In this document: in pieces, positions 40,167 through 48,619 of the stretch
Position numbering within the stretch: position 1 is the first letter of the stretch
How the letters are laid out: each line of letters starts with the position of its first letter
Assembly (NCBI GenBank): GCA_934726455.1
Contig: CAKVDS010000008.1
Span: forward strand, 1 to 63,672
Length of the DNA stretch: 63,672 bases
Direction of reading: 5' to 3'
Source of the DNA: an uncultured Bacteroidales bacterium
Lineage (GTDB): Bacteria; Bacteroidota; Bacteroidia; Bacteroidales; UBA932
Notes under the pieces: model-generated
The model's input: the letters and a program-made list of their open reading frames with translations, nothing else
Told to the model about the DNA's origin: nothing
Database searches by the model: none
Made by a program: the position numbers and the translations under genes

Positions 40167-40934
40167 TCAGAACTTGAATCCAAGTTTGATGGTCGGTGAG
40201 GCGAACCCGCAGAAGTCGTGGCAGTCGGCGCTGTAGGCCGCGAGCCCTTCCTGTGGGCGGATTGTCGTCACGCTGTACCCGTATTGGAACGGATTGAACT
40301 CGATGCCGAGGAACATTCCAGGGAGGAAATAGTAGTCGGCTCCGGCGTTGAGCATTGCTCTGACGGTATAGCGTTCTCCGATGGATTTGCCGAGGGATTC
40401 GACCTCGTCGTAGAAGATCTGGTTGAGCCCGTGGGCGAATCCGGCGTGGATACCGGTGTGGAATCTCAGGTTCTTCAGCGACGGATGTGCGAAGTACCTG
40501 TCCGCTCCGAGGACTACGCTGTATTTGAGCGTAGAGGCTTCACCTACGGCCCGGTAGGCCGGTATGGAGCCGTCTCCTGGCTTGGAACTTTCATCGAAGG
40601 TTCCGGGCCTTTCGCTGTATCCGGGGTTGTAGCTGTAGCCGATCCCTCCGCCGAAGCGCAGTGCCCAGCTGTCGGAGAAGAACCAGCTGCCCTCCAATCC
40701 TACATTGAGTCTGCTGTCGAGCCAACTTGCGGATGTCGCGCTGAGTTCATAGCTCGGGGCAGAGGTGTCCGTCGCGGCGTTCTTGCCGACGAAGCTGTCG
40801 TAGCCCACGGTCGCGCTGACGAGAATGTCGCCCTTGACAGGACCGAAGTCCGCCTGCGTGCAATGGTGCTCCTGCGCTGCGGCTGACAGGCTCAATGAGA
40901 GGATACAGATTATTGCTGTAAGTCTCTTGATCAT
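40167..40934 (-). CDS. Probable outer-membrane beta-barrel protein
   Basis: A 255-residue protein with a signal peptide (ends LSAAAQ) and alternating amphipathic strands throughout: LNVGLEGSWFFSDSWALRFGGGIGYSY, FHTGIHAGFAHG, MLNAGADYYFLPGMFLGIEFNPF. It ends in Phe (IKLGFKF), typical of barrels inserted by the BAM complex. I do not recognise a specific family. It begins 18 nt after the stop of the coiled-coil lipoprotein gene, so the two form an operon and may work together. Confidence 0.75.
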   Translation of the reverse strand: MIKRLTAIICILSLSLSAAAQEHHCTQADFGPVKGDILVSATVGYDSFVGKNAATDTSAPSYELSATSASWLDSRLNVGLEGSWFFSDSWALRFGGGIGYSYNPGYSERPGTFDESSKPGDGSIPAYRAVGEASTLKYSVVLGADRYFAHPSLKNLRFHTGIHAGFAHGLNQIFYDEVESLGKSIGERYTVRAMLNAGADYYFLPGMFLGIEFNPFQYGYSVTTIRPQEGLAAYSADCHDFCGFASPTIKLGFKF

Positions 40935-40952
40935 AGCTTCATATTTAAAATG

Positions 40953-42959
40953 CTATTCGGAGGCGAGGGCGGCGTCAAGAGCTGCCTTGGCGTTGTCCAC
41001 CATTGTTTCCAGCAACTTGATTCTGGCCTCGATGTCGGCTATCCGCTTCTCTATGAGTTTGATGCTCTCCTCCTTGTTGCCGGCGGCGTTCTTGGCGTCC
41101 TCGATGTACTGGGTGTATCTTGCAATGTCCGCTTCGGCGTCGGCGATTGACTGCTCGTAGCTGGCGTAGTCTGCATGGTTCCAGAGGTTCAGCAGGGCTA
41201 TGTATTCTTCATCGAGGATGTTGAGAGTTTCTTGTGCCTTGTCGTATGCGGCCTTGGCCTTGTCACGCGCTTCGGCGAGGGAAAGCATCTCCTTTACAAA
41301 TGATTCCTGCTCGGAGAAAGCCTCGGAGACGGCTGTGTCGAAGTTGTCGAGGGTTGCCTGCATCTTCGCTATACGGGCCGTGAAGTAGTCGATGTTGTCC
41401 TTGGTCACGATGACAGTGTCTTCAATCTGGACTTTCCAGGTTTGGGCGGCTTCGTAGTCGCTCACGGCGGTCTTGTAGGCATCTTTGGCCTCTTTGAACT
41501 TGGTTTCGGCTTCTGTCTCGGCCTTCTCCGCCTCGGCGTCGGCTTCTCCTGCCTTGCCGAGGGCTGTTGCTGCGTCGGCGGCTGCCTTTCTGGCCTCATC
41601 GAGGGCTTTGAGGAGTTCGGCCTTCTTGGCAGCGTCTTCCTCCGCATCGTAGGCTTCCTGTGCCTTGGCCTCTGCCTCTACGGCATCATCGTAGGCCTTC
41701 TGTGCCGCTTCCAGAGCCTCATGAGCCTTCTCGTGTGCGGCAATGGCATCGAGATGCGCCTGTTTGGCGTCGGCTCTGGCTTTCTCGGCGTCCGCCATAG
41801 CGTCCTTTTTTGCTGTGAGATCCTTCGCTGCCTTTTCAAGCAGGTCCTGGAAGTATGCGTACTGCGCGTACAGCGTTCCGTCGTGCTTCATGGTGTCCCC
41901 TTCCTTGCCGAGAAAAGACTGGTAGTCGCGGATGTCATTCTCTATCTTGTTCTTGGCATTTTCAATCAGGGCACTGTTGACCTTCGGGACCATGAAGATT
42001 ACGGGTTCGCTCAGACCGTTGATGTATGTGATTGCAGCGTCATCGTCCGGTTCGATGCGGTTGACGACTCTGAGATCGATCAGGCTGCTGAGGATAGGGA
42101 TCCGTACTGTGATGCCGTCATGGGTGTACCGGTATTGCGCCTTGTCCGTCTCGTTGTACTTGGTGCTGAGGGTTTCTTCGCTCTCGTTGTAGGCCTTCTG
42201 TTCGTTTTCGGCGATCTTGTCCCGGAGGGCGTCGACTTCCTCCCACTTGGCATCGATCAGCGGTTCGAGGGTCTCCTGATCCGGCTGGTGCTCCTTGTGG
42301 GCTTTGAGGGTCTCGATATACGCTTTCTTGCCGGCTATGAGCCTGTTGTACTCGACCTCTATCTGTGATGCTGAAGCTTGTAGTGAAACGAGTTCGCTCT
42401 CAGTCTGGAGCTTGCGTGTCTGTTCGTTGAGCAGCAGAGTCCTTTCGCCTGAGAGCTCCGAGACGAGTGAACTGTATTCTGCGAAGAGCTTCTTGATGCG
42501 TTCATCGGCCAGATCGGCTATTTCCTGCTCGATCTTCTTGACGCTCAGTCTGTAGGCTGCGATCTGGGCATCAGCCTCGGCGCGGATGCGCTCGATCTCG
42601 ATGAGAATCTTCTGTTTCTCGAGTTCAAACCTCTCCTGGTCCTGCTTCATTTTCTCTCGGATGGCTTCGGCTTCGGCACCTGTTTTGTCTGCCAGGGCTT
42701 TTTGATATTCTGCCAGAGCCTTCTGGTACTCAGCCTGGGCCTTCTGGTACTCGGCTTGGGCTGCCTTGAGGGCGGCTTCCGCATTGGCCGTGGTCTTGGC
42801 GGCTTCAGCCTGAGCCTTGTTGAGTTCGGCGATGCTCAGCAGTTCGGCTGCCTTGGCCTGCCGCACTGCGGTCACCGATGATGACTCCTGGTCCTTCACG
42901 CAGGAAATCGCGCCGAGCGCGACTGCGCCGGCTGTCAGATAACATAGGATTTTTTTCAT
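40953..42959 (-). CDS. Long coiled-coil lipoprotein
   Basis: A 668-residue lipoprotein: signal peptide with Cys20 in GAISC, then almost continuous alpha-helical coiled coil. Residues about 67-90 contain 7-residue repeats (AEYQKAQ, AEYQKAL, AEYQKAL). A non-helical segment (about 285-340, RYTHDGITVRIPILSSLIDLRVVN) interrupts the rod and may be a globular head. Residues 380-500 are highly Ala/Glu/Lys-rich. No family recognised. Such a rod could span the periplasm or project from the cell surface. It is the first gene of an operon with a barrel protein and has a palindromic promoter region. Confidence 0.75.
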   Translation of the reverse strand: MKKILCYLTAGAVALGAISCVKDQESSSVTAVRQAKAAELLSIAELNKAQAEAAKTTANAEAALKAAQAEYQKAQAEYQKALAEYQKALADKTGAEAEAIREKMKQDQERFELEKQKILIEIERIRAEADAQIAAYRLSVKKIEQEIADLADERIKKLFAEYSSLVSELSGERTLLLNEQTRKLQTESELVSLQASASQIEVEYNRLIAGKKAYIETLKAHKEHQPDQETLEPLIDAKWEEVDALRDKIAENEQKAYNESEETLSTKYNETDKAQYRYTHDGITVRIPILSSLIDLRVVNRIEPDDDAAITYINGLSEPVIFMVPKVNSALIENAKNKIENDIRDYQSFLGKEGDTMKHDGTLYAQYAYFQDLLEKAAKDLTAKKDAMADAEKARADAKQAHLDAIAAHEKAHEALEAAQKAYDDAVEAEAKAQEAYDAEEDAAKKAELLKALDEARKAAADAATALGKAGEADAEAEKAETEAETKFKEAKDAYKTAVSDYEAAQTWKVQIEDTVIVTKDNIDYFTARIAKMQATLDNFDTAVSEAFSEQESFVKEMLSLAEARDKAKAAYDKAQETLNILDEEYIALLNLWNHADYASYEQSIADAEADIARYTQYIEDAKNAAGNKEESIKLIEKRIADIEARIKLLETMVDNAKAALDAALASE

Positions 42960-43017
42960 AAATAAATAGGTTGTTAGTGGTTTACCTTTGCAAGTAAGGT
43001 AAAATAAATCACTTATC

Positions 43018-43087
43018 CAAATTTAAATGGCGTTGTCATTTTTTCGTTACGAAAAAATGACAATGTGCGTGAAGTTCATTAATTTTG
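43018..43087. promoter_or_regulatory. Divergent control region with a perfect 14-bp inverted repeat
   Basis: TTGTCATTTTTTCG (43033-43046) and its exact complement (43050-43063) flank a 3-nt centre. The minus-strand box TAAATTTG (43018-43025) serves the coiled-coil lipoprotein and the plus-strand box TAATTTTG (43080-43087) the ATPase gene. The palindrome covers the expected -33 zones of both, so it is most simply an operator; it could also fold as an RNA hairpin. Confidence 0.65.
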
Positions 43088-43106
43088 CAGAAAACGTTCA
43101 ATCGTC

Positions 43107-44240
43107 ATGAAGAACCCGTTTGTAACTTCAGGATATGCCGGATCAGAATATTTCTGTGACAGAGTTCAGGAAACCGCTGACTTGAGGAGTTTACTGTCCA
43201 ATGAGCATAATGTCGCCCTGATTTCTCCGCGAAGACTCGGCAAGACGGAACTCATCAGCCATGTGTTTGACTGTGATGAGTTCAGAGATGCATATTACTG
43301 TTTCCTTGTGGATGTCTATGCGACAAAATCATTGAGCGACTTTGTCAATCTGCTCGGGAAGGCGGTCCTTGACACATTGAAGCCGAGGGGGAAGGCTGTA
43401 TGGGAGAAATTCGTGGGTGCATTGGTTTCAGTCCGCCCGGAGATCACCTTCGATATGAACGGGCTTCCGTCCTGGAGTATCGGCCTTGGCGAGATAAGGA
43501 ATCCTGCGGCGACACTGGATGAGATATTCTCGTACCTTCAGTCTGCTGACCGCCCCTGCATTGTTGCCATTGATGAGTTTCAGCAGATCACAAAATATGA
43601 GGACACTACGGTCGAGGCGACAATCAGGACCTATGTGCAAAGGACGACGAATGCGCATTTTATTTTTTCCGGAAGCCAGCGGCATCTGATGGACGGTATG
43701 TTCACATCCCCGTCGAGGCCGTTCTACCAGAGTGTCATGATAATGAACCTGAAACCTTTGCCGCTCGGGAAATACTCTGAATTTTCAGTGGAAAAATTTG
43801 CGGAAAACGGAAAGTCAATTGATCCGGAGGTGGTTGCCGTGCTGTATGAACGCTTTGATGCGGTGACCAGTTATATCCACCGCACTTTGAATGTTCTTTT
43901 TTCCTGTACAGAAAAAGGCGGAAGATGCAGTGTCGGCATGATTGAAGAGGCGGTGGATTTCATAGTGAGACTGTCGTCGGATACATACGAATCCCTGCTG
44001 TATCAGATGCCTGTGAAGCAGCGTGATGTCTTCCTTGCGATAGCATCGGAAAGGAGTGCGCGCGAGGTGACAGGAAGCAATTTTATAAGAAAGTACGGCC
44101 TTGTCTCTCCAAGCAGTGTCGCCTCCGCAGTCAAGTCCCTTCTTGACAAGGATTTCATTACCAATGAAATGGGGACATATTCCGTCTATGACAAATTTTT
44201 CCTTCTCTGGCTGGGCCGTCAGGGTCTTACCGCTGCATGA
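43107..44240 (+). CDS. AAA family ATPase (archaeal-ATPase-like)
   Basis: A 377-residue P-loop ATPase of the type common as a stand-alone gene in Bacteroidales. The opening KNPFVTSGYAGSEYFCDRVQE is typical of the group; Walker A is SPRRLGKTE at about 40-48, Walker B IVAIDEFQQ at about 152-160, and FSGSQRHLM is sensor 1. A C-terminal winged-helix-like region (about 300-370) follows. The function of the family is not established; roles in DNA or toxin-like systems have been suggested for relatives. Its stop overlaps the transporter start by ATGA. Confidence 0.82.
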   Translation: MKNPFVTSGYAGSEYFCDRVQETADLRSLLSNEHNVALISPRRLGKTELISHVFDCDEFRDAYYCFLVDVYATKSLSDFVNLLGKAVLDTLKPRGKAVWEKFVGALVSVRPEITFDMNGLPSWSIGLGEIRNPAATLDEIFSYLQSADRPCIVAIDEFQQITKYEDTTVEATIRTYVQRTTNAHFIFSGSQRHLMDGMFTSPSRPFYQSVMIMNLKPLPLGKYSEFSVEKFAENGKSIDPEVVAVLYERFDAVTSYIHRTLNVLFSCTEKGGRCSVGMIEEAVDFIVRLSSDTYESLLYQMPVKQRDVFLAIASERSAREVTGSNFIRKYGLVSPSSVASAVKSLLDKDFITNEMGTYSVYDKFFLLWLGRQGLTAA

Positions 44241-45139
44241 CAACTCCTTCTCAACGGCGTACAGGGCACGTCTCATTGCTTCTGTGCAACACAATCTGGG
44301 GCGCGGCAGTCCCCGTGTCCAAATTTATATTGGCAGGCGGCATCGTTTCATCCACGGTGCTTGCGGACATACGCATATTGTCCGGGACGCTGCTTTTCTG
44401 GCTCGCTTCGTCTGTGCTTAAGTCTGAAAGGGAGGAGCACGTGGAGAAAAGGGATTATTTTAAGCTTTTTCTCGCGGCGTTCTTCTCGACAGTGCTGGTG
44501 CAGCTGTTTTACATGAAGGGCATTTCCCTCTCTTCGCCGACTGAGGCGGCGATATGCATGGCCACGCTTCCGCTCTGGACTGTGATCATGTCGGCGCTCC
44601 ATCTCCACGAAAGGGTGGACGCGCGCAAGGCCGGGGGTATCATTATAGGGATGTCGGGGACTATGCTCATTGCGCTTTACGGGAGCACTTTCTCCTCGGG
44701 GGGCTCGCTTTCCGGCATTGCCTGCTGCCTGCTCTCACAGATTTCGTATGGAGTCTATCTTGTTTTCTTCCAGGATATCATCAGGAAATACTCTCCGGTC
44801 ACACTGATGAAGTGGAAATATCTCTTCGGTCTGGTGATGCTTCTGCCTTTTTCGATCCGGGAGGTGCTCCTCACGCAGTGGGCGCTGCTTTCCCCGAAAG
44901 TGTGGCTTGCAATCGGATTTGTCATAATCTTCTCGACATTCATAAGTTATTTCCTCGTCCCTTTCGGACAGAAATATCTTCAGCCCACGACCGTGGCGAT
45001 GTACAACAACCTCCAGCCCGTCGCCGCCTCGCTCATCGCTCTCGCCGCTTCTCAGGAAAGTCCGAGCCTTGTCAAGGCCGCGGCCATGCTGCTCGTCTTC
45101 CTCGGCGTCTTTCTTGTCTCGCGGCGTGCTGACAATTAG
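44237..45139 (+). CDS. EamA/DMT-family transporter
   Basis: A 300-residue inner-membrane protein with ten predicted helices in two EamA repeats (about 12-140 and 150-295). Typical segments are NTIWGAAVPVSK near the start and LQPTTVAMYNNLQPVAASLIAL in the second half. The family exports amino acids or other metabolites; the substrate is unknown. Coupled to the ATPase gene by a 4-bp overlap. No link in function is apparent. Confidence 0.85.
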   Translation: MTTPSQRRTGHVSLLLCNTIWGAAVPVSKFILAGGIVSSTVLADIRILSGTLLFWLASSVLKSEREEHVEKRDYFKLFLAAFFSTVLVQLFYMKGISLSSPTEAAICMATLPLWTVIMSALHLHERVDARKAGGIIIGMSGTMLIALYGSTFSSGGSLSGIACCLLSQISYGVYLVFFQDIIRKYSPVTLMKWKYLFGLVMLLPFSIREVLLTQWALLSPKVWLAIGFVIIFSTFISYFLVPFGQKYLQPTTVAMYNNLQPVAASLIALAASQESPSLVKAAAMLLVFLGVFLVSRRADN

Positions 45140-45168
45140 GGGCGCAACTTATTTTCCTCAAAAATGCG

Positions 45169-45176
45169 TAAATTTG
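45169..45176 (+). promoter_or_regulatory. Predicted suf operon promoter box
   Basis: TAAATTTG matches the -7 consensus and lies 10 nt before the sufB ATG, predicting a leader of only a few bases. No clear -33 element. Confidence 0.5.
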
Positions 45177-45186
45177 CCTTTTGTAT

Positions 45187-46635
45187 ATGGATGATATTCT
45201 AAAAGATTTCACGCAAAGGGAGTATGAGGGCGGCTTCGTGACAGAGGTCGAGCAGGAATATGTTCCGAAAGGCCTTAATGAGGACATCATCCGTCTCATC
45301 TCCTCCAAGAAGGACGAGCCGCAGTGGCTTCTTGATTTCAGGCTTGACGCCTATCGCCGTTGGCTCGGGATGACTCCTCCGACATGGGGGCATCTCAAAC
45401 TTCCGAAAATTGATTTTCAAGATATAATATATTGGGCAGCACCGAAAAAGGACGAAGAGCGTCCGACGGAGATAGATCCGGCGCTGGTGGAGACTTTCGA
45501 CAAGCTTGGCATCCCTCTTCACGAGCGGGAGGCTCTCGCGGGGGTCAAGCCGCGCTCCGAGGTGGCCGTGGATGCGGTATTTGACTCGGTCAGCGTCAAG
45601 ACCACATTTCGTAAGACCCTGTCTGACAAAGGGATAATCTTCTGTTCTTTCTCCGAGGCTGTCAGAGAATATCCGGATCTGGTGCGCAAGTATTTGGCGA
45701 CTGTGGTTCCGCCGGGCGACAACTTCTATGCTGCACTCAACTCGGCTGTGTTCTCCGACGGATCTTTCTGCTATATTCCGAAGGGTGTCAAGTGCCCGAT
45801 GGAGCTCTCCAGCTACTTCCGCATCAACGCTCTGGGCACCGGCCAGTTCGAGCGGACGCTCATCATCGCCGACGAGGGCTCGCAGCTCAGCTACATGGAG
45901 GGGTGTACGGCCCCGATGAGGGATGAGCACCAGCTGCACGCGGCTGTGGTCGAAATCATAGTGGAAAAGGATGCCGATGTCAAATACAGCACCGTGCAGA
46001 ACTGGTATCCGGGGGATGCCGAAGGCAGGGGAGGCATACTCAACCTCGTGACAAAGAGGGGGATATGCCGGGGAAGCGGATCACATCTGAGCTGGACGCA
46101 GGTAGAGACAGGGTCCGCCGTGACCTGGAAATACCCGAGCACCATACTCAAGGGGGACAACTCCTCCTCGGAGTTCTACAGTGTGGCCATGACCAACCAC
46201 TTCCAGCAGGCCGACACGGGTACGAAGATGATACATATAGGGCGCAACACCCGCAGCCGCATCGTCTCCAAAGGCATCTCTGCCGGAAACAGTGAGAACA
46301 GCTACCGCGGCCTTGTGCACATCGCTCCTGGGGCCTCGAATTCCAGAAATTATTCCCAGTGCGACTCCCTGCTTATAGGCAGTGAGTGCGGGGCGCACAC
46401 CTTCCCTGTGATACGCAACCAGAACCCGACATCCACTGTGGAGCACGAGGCCACCACTTCCAAAATCAGTGACGACCAGCTGTTCTACTGCACCCAGAGG
46501 GGAATAAGCCCTGAGGATGCCGTGGGCCTGATAGTTGGCGGCTATGCCAAGGAAGTTCTGTCCCGGCTGCCCATGGAGTTTGCCGTTGAGGCCCAGAAAC
46601 TCCTCTCCGTTTCACTTGAAGGCGCTATAGGATAG
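45187..46635 (+). CDS. sufB: Fe-S cluster assembly protein SufB
   Basis: SufB is the scaffold of the SufBCD complex on which Fe-S clusters are built. The 482-residue protein has the SufB N-terminal region (LKLPKIDFQDIIYW), the beta-helix core with EGCTAPMRDEHQLHAAVVEI, and the conserved C-terminus SRNYSQCDSLLIG with the cluster-site cysteine, then NPTSTVEHEATTSKI. The ATG at 45187 is chosen over the TTG two codons earlier. It is followed by pnuC after 1 nt. Confidence 0.95.
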   Translation: MDDILKDFTQREYEGGFVTEVEQEYVPKGLNEDIIRLISSKKDEPQWLLDFRLDAYRRWLGMTPPTWGHLKLPKIDFQDIIYWAAPKKDEERPTEIDPALVETFDKLGIPLHEREALAGVKPRSEVAVDAVFDSVSVKTTFRKTLSDKGIIFCSFSEAVREYPDLVRKYLATVVPPGDNFYAALNSAVFSDGSFCYIPKGVKCPMELSSYFRINALGTGQFERTLIIADEGSQLSYMEGCTAPMRDEHQLHAAVVEIIVEKDADVKYSTVQNWYPGDAEGRGGILNLVTKRGICRGSGSHLSWTQVETGSAVTWKYPSTILKGDNSSSEFYSVAMTNHFQQADTGTKMIHIGRNTRSRIVSKGISAGNSENSYRGLVHIAPGASNSRNYSQCDSLLIGSECGAHTFPVIRNQNPTSTVEHEATTSKISDDQLFYCTQRGISPEDAVGLIVGGYAKEVLSRLPMEFAVEAQKLLSVSLEGAIG

Positions 46636-46636
46636 T

Positions 46637-47254
46637 ATGGATTGGAACATGCTTATAGATCTGCTGACGTCAATTTTCGGCCTGACCTGTGTGTTTCTCG
46701 CCGGGCGCAACAGCAAGTACAACTTCTGGGTGGGATATGTCTACTCGGCTCTGCTTTTCCTGATGTTCTGGAACAAGAACCTCTACGCCAACCTGCTTCT
46801 CCAGCCCATATCGCTGGGAATCAATATACTGGGTCATTATCGCTGGACGCATCCGCGAAGTGGGGAGCAGAGCGCCGAGAACGCGAAGTCCCTCAAGGTC
46901 AGCATGCTCAGCTGGCGGCAGCGCGCACTTGTGCTGGCCGGTGTCCTGGCGCTTGCCGGGGTGTGGGGATGGCTTATAAGCATGGTCGGGAACATCATCT
47001 TCCCGGGGAAGATTTCCTCTGATCCGATCCCGTATCTGGATGCCTGCGTGACCGTGCTGATACTCACCGCGCAGCTGCTTTCTGCTTTGAAGAAGTGGGA
47101 CTGCTGGATTGCGTGGCTTCTTGTCAATGTCTCCCAGATGATAATGCATATCTCTGTGGGTCACGTGTTCATGCCTATAGTATGCGCTCTCTATCTTGCC
47201 AACGGCATCTGGTCGCTCATATCGTGGCATAGATTGTATGAGAAGAAAGCGTAA
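46637..47254 (+). CDS. pnuC: PnuC-family vitamin transporter (second copy)
   Basis: A 205-residue membrane protein with seven likely helices and the PnuC motif WDCWIAWLLVN near the C-terminus. It differs strongly from the first copy at 17144 and is about 45 residues shorter, so it probably carries a different substrate (nicotinamide riboside, thiamine or riboflavin are the known options). It lies between sufB and sufC, 1 nt and 23 nt from them, so it is cotranscribed with Fe-S assembly genes. Confidence 0.85.
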   Translation: MDWNMLIDLLTSIFGLTCVFLAGRNSKYNFWVGYVYSALLFLMFWNKNLYANLLLQPISLGINILGHYRWTHPRSGEQSAENAKSLKVSMLSWRQRALVLAGVLALAGVWGWLISMVGNIIFPGKISSDPIPYLDACVTVLILTAQLLSALKKWDCWIAWLLVNVSQMIMHISVGHVFMPIVCALYLANGIWSLISWHRLYEKKA

Positions 47255-47277
47255 AATATTTGTAATTTTGTAAGATT

Positions 47278-48033
47278 ATGTCTGATAATATACTTCTCGA
47301 AATCCGGAATCTTCATGCCGGGATTGAGGGCAAGGAGATCCTCAAGGGGGTTGACTTGACGATCCGCCGTGGCGAGGTGCATGCCGTGATGGGGCCCAAC
47401 GGGGCCGGCAAGAGCACGCTCGGTGCTGTGCTCTCCGGACGTCCTGACCTCAAGGTGACCGAAGGCTCCATCCTTTTCCAGGGGAAAGACCTTCTTGCCA
47501 TGAGCCCGGAGGAGCGCTCATGGGCCGGTATTTTCTTGAGTTTCCAGTATCCGGTGGAGATACCGGGGGTGAGCATAACAAACTTTATGAAAGCGGCCGT
47601 GAATGCACGCCGCAAGGCACAAGGCCTGCCGGAACTCAAGCCGGCCGAGTTCCTCTCCCTGCTTCGCGAGACCATGAATTTTGTCAAGATGAAGCCCGAG
47701 TTTGCTCGCCGTGAGGTCAATGTCGGGTTCTCCGGCGGGGAGAAGAAGCGTGATGAAATCTTCCAGATGGCTATGCTTTCCCCGGTGCTGAGCATTCTTG
47801 ACGAGACGGATTCGGGACTGGATGTGGACGCCCTTCGCATCGTGGCTGAGGGGGTGAATGCCATGCGCACGGCTCAGACTTCGTATATAGTCATCACACA
47901 CTATCACCGCCTGCTCGAATATATCGTGCCGGATGTGGTGCATGTCCTGAAAGACGGACGTATCGTGGAGACAGCCGGCAAGGAACTGGTGGACAAGATA
48001 GAAAAAGAAGGATACGGGAGCATCAATGGATAA
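47278..48033 (+). CDS. sufC: Fe-S cluster assembly ATPase SufC
   Basis: SufC is the ABC-type ATPase of the SufBCD complex. Walker A GPNGAGKST is at residues 39-47, the Q-loop in LSFQYPVEIPGV, the signature FSGGEKKR, Walker B LSILDETDSGLD and the switch His in YIVITHYHRLL. The 251-residue length is normal. It overlaps sufD by 8 bp. Confidence 0.96.
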   Translation: MSDNILLEIRNLHAGIEGKEILKGVDLTIRRGEVHAVMGPNGAGKSTLGAVLSGRPDLKVTEGSILFQGKDLLAMSPEERSWAGIFLSFQYPVEIPGVSITNFMKAAVNARRKAQGLPELKPAEFLSLLRETMNFVKMKPEFARREVNVGFSGGEKKRDEIFQMAMLSPVLSILDETDSGLDVDALRIVAEGVNAMRTAQTSYIVITHYHRLLEYIVPDVVHVLKDGRIVETAGKELVDKIEKEGYGSING

Positions 48034-48619
48034 AGTTGTCCTTATAGGCCGGGATGAGATCCCCGGGAAGATCCGGCTTGCTGCTGGCGAGTCGCTCCGC
48101 CTTACGCTCGTCGCCCTGCCGGGCACATCGGAAGACGTGTCGATGGAAGTGAACATCGACGGTGAGGGCTGCGATGTGGATATAGCAGGCCTGTATCTGT
48201 GTCACGCAGACGAACGGCTTTCTGTCAATGTACTTGTGCGCCACAACAGTGGGGGCAGTGTCTCCCGGCAGAACTTCAAGGGCATAGCCGGAGGGAATTC
48301 CCGTGCCGCGTTCGACGGGCTCATCTATGTGGCTCCGGGGGCACAGAAGACAAAGGCGTATCAGGAGAACCATACCATATTGCTTTCAGACACGGCCAAG
48401 GTCGAGTCGAGGCCGCAGCTCGAGATATACGCAGATGACGTGGAATGTTCGCACGGCTGCACCTCCGGTTTCCTGAACATGGAAGAGCAGTTCTACATGC
48501 GTTCCAGAGGTATTCCTGAGGAGGAAGCCAAGCACCTTCAGATGATGGCTTTTCTCGCGCCGGTTGTTTCCCGCCTGCCGGAAGACATTGCCAGTCAAGT
48601 ATATGACAGTATATCCTGA
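48026..48619 (+). CDS. sufD: Short SufD-like protein
   Basis: SufD pairs with SufB and is needed for iron entry into the scaffold. The 197-residue protein retains the C-terminal beta-helix and helix, with NFKGIAGGNSRAAFDGLIYVAPGAQKTKAYQ, SRPQLEIYADDVECSHGCTSG and YMRSRGIPEEEAKHL. The catalytically discussed His and Cys (DVECSHGCT) are kept. The usual N-terminal 200-odd residues are missing, compared with about 400-430 in typical SufD. No cysteine desulfurase gene follows. Confidence 0.88.
   Translation: MDKVVLIGRDEIPGKIRLAAGESLRLTLVALPGTSEDVSMEVNIDGEGCDVDIAGLYLCHADERLSVNVLVRHNSGGSVSRQNFKGIAGGNSRAAFDGLIYVAPGAQKTKAYQENHTILLSDTAKVESRPQLEIYADDVECSHGCTSGFLNMEEQFYMRSRGIPEEEAKHLQMMAFLAPVVSRLPEDIASQVYDSIS

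Noticed and set aside
41442..42368. Hydrophobic 308-codon frame antisense to the coiled-coil lipoprotein
   Set aside because: Apparent membrane character is the reverse complement of Ala/Glu/Lys codons.
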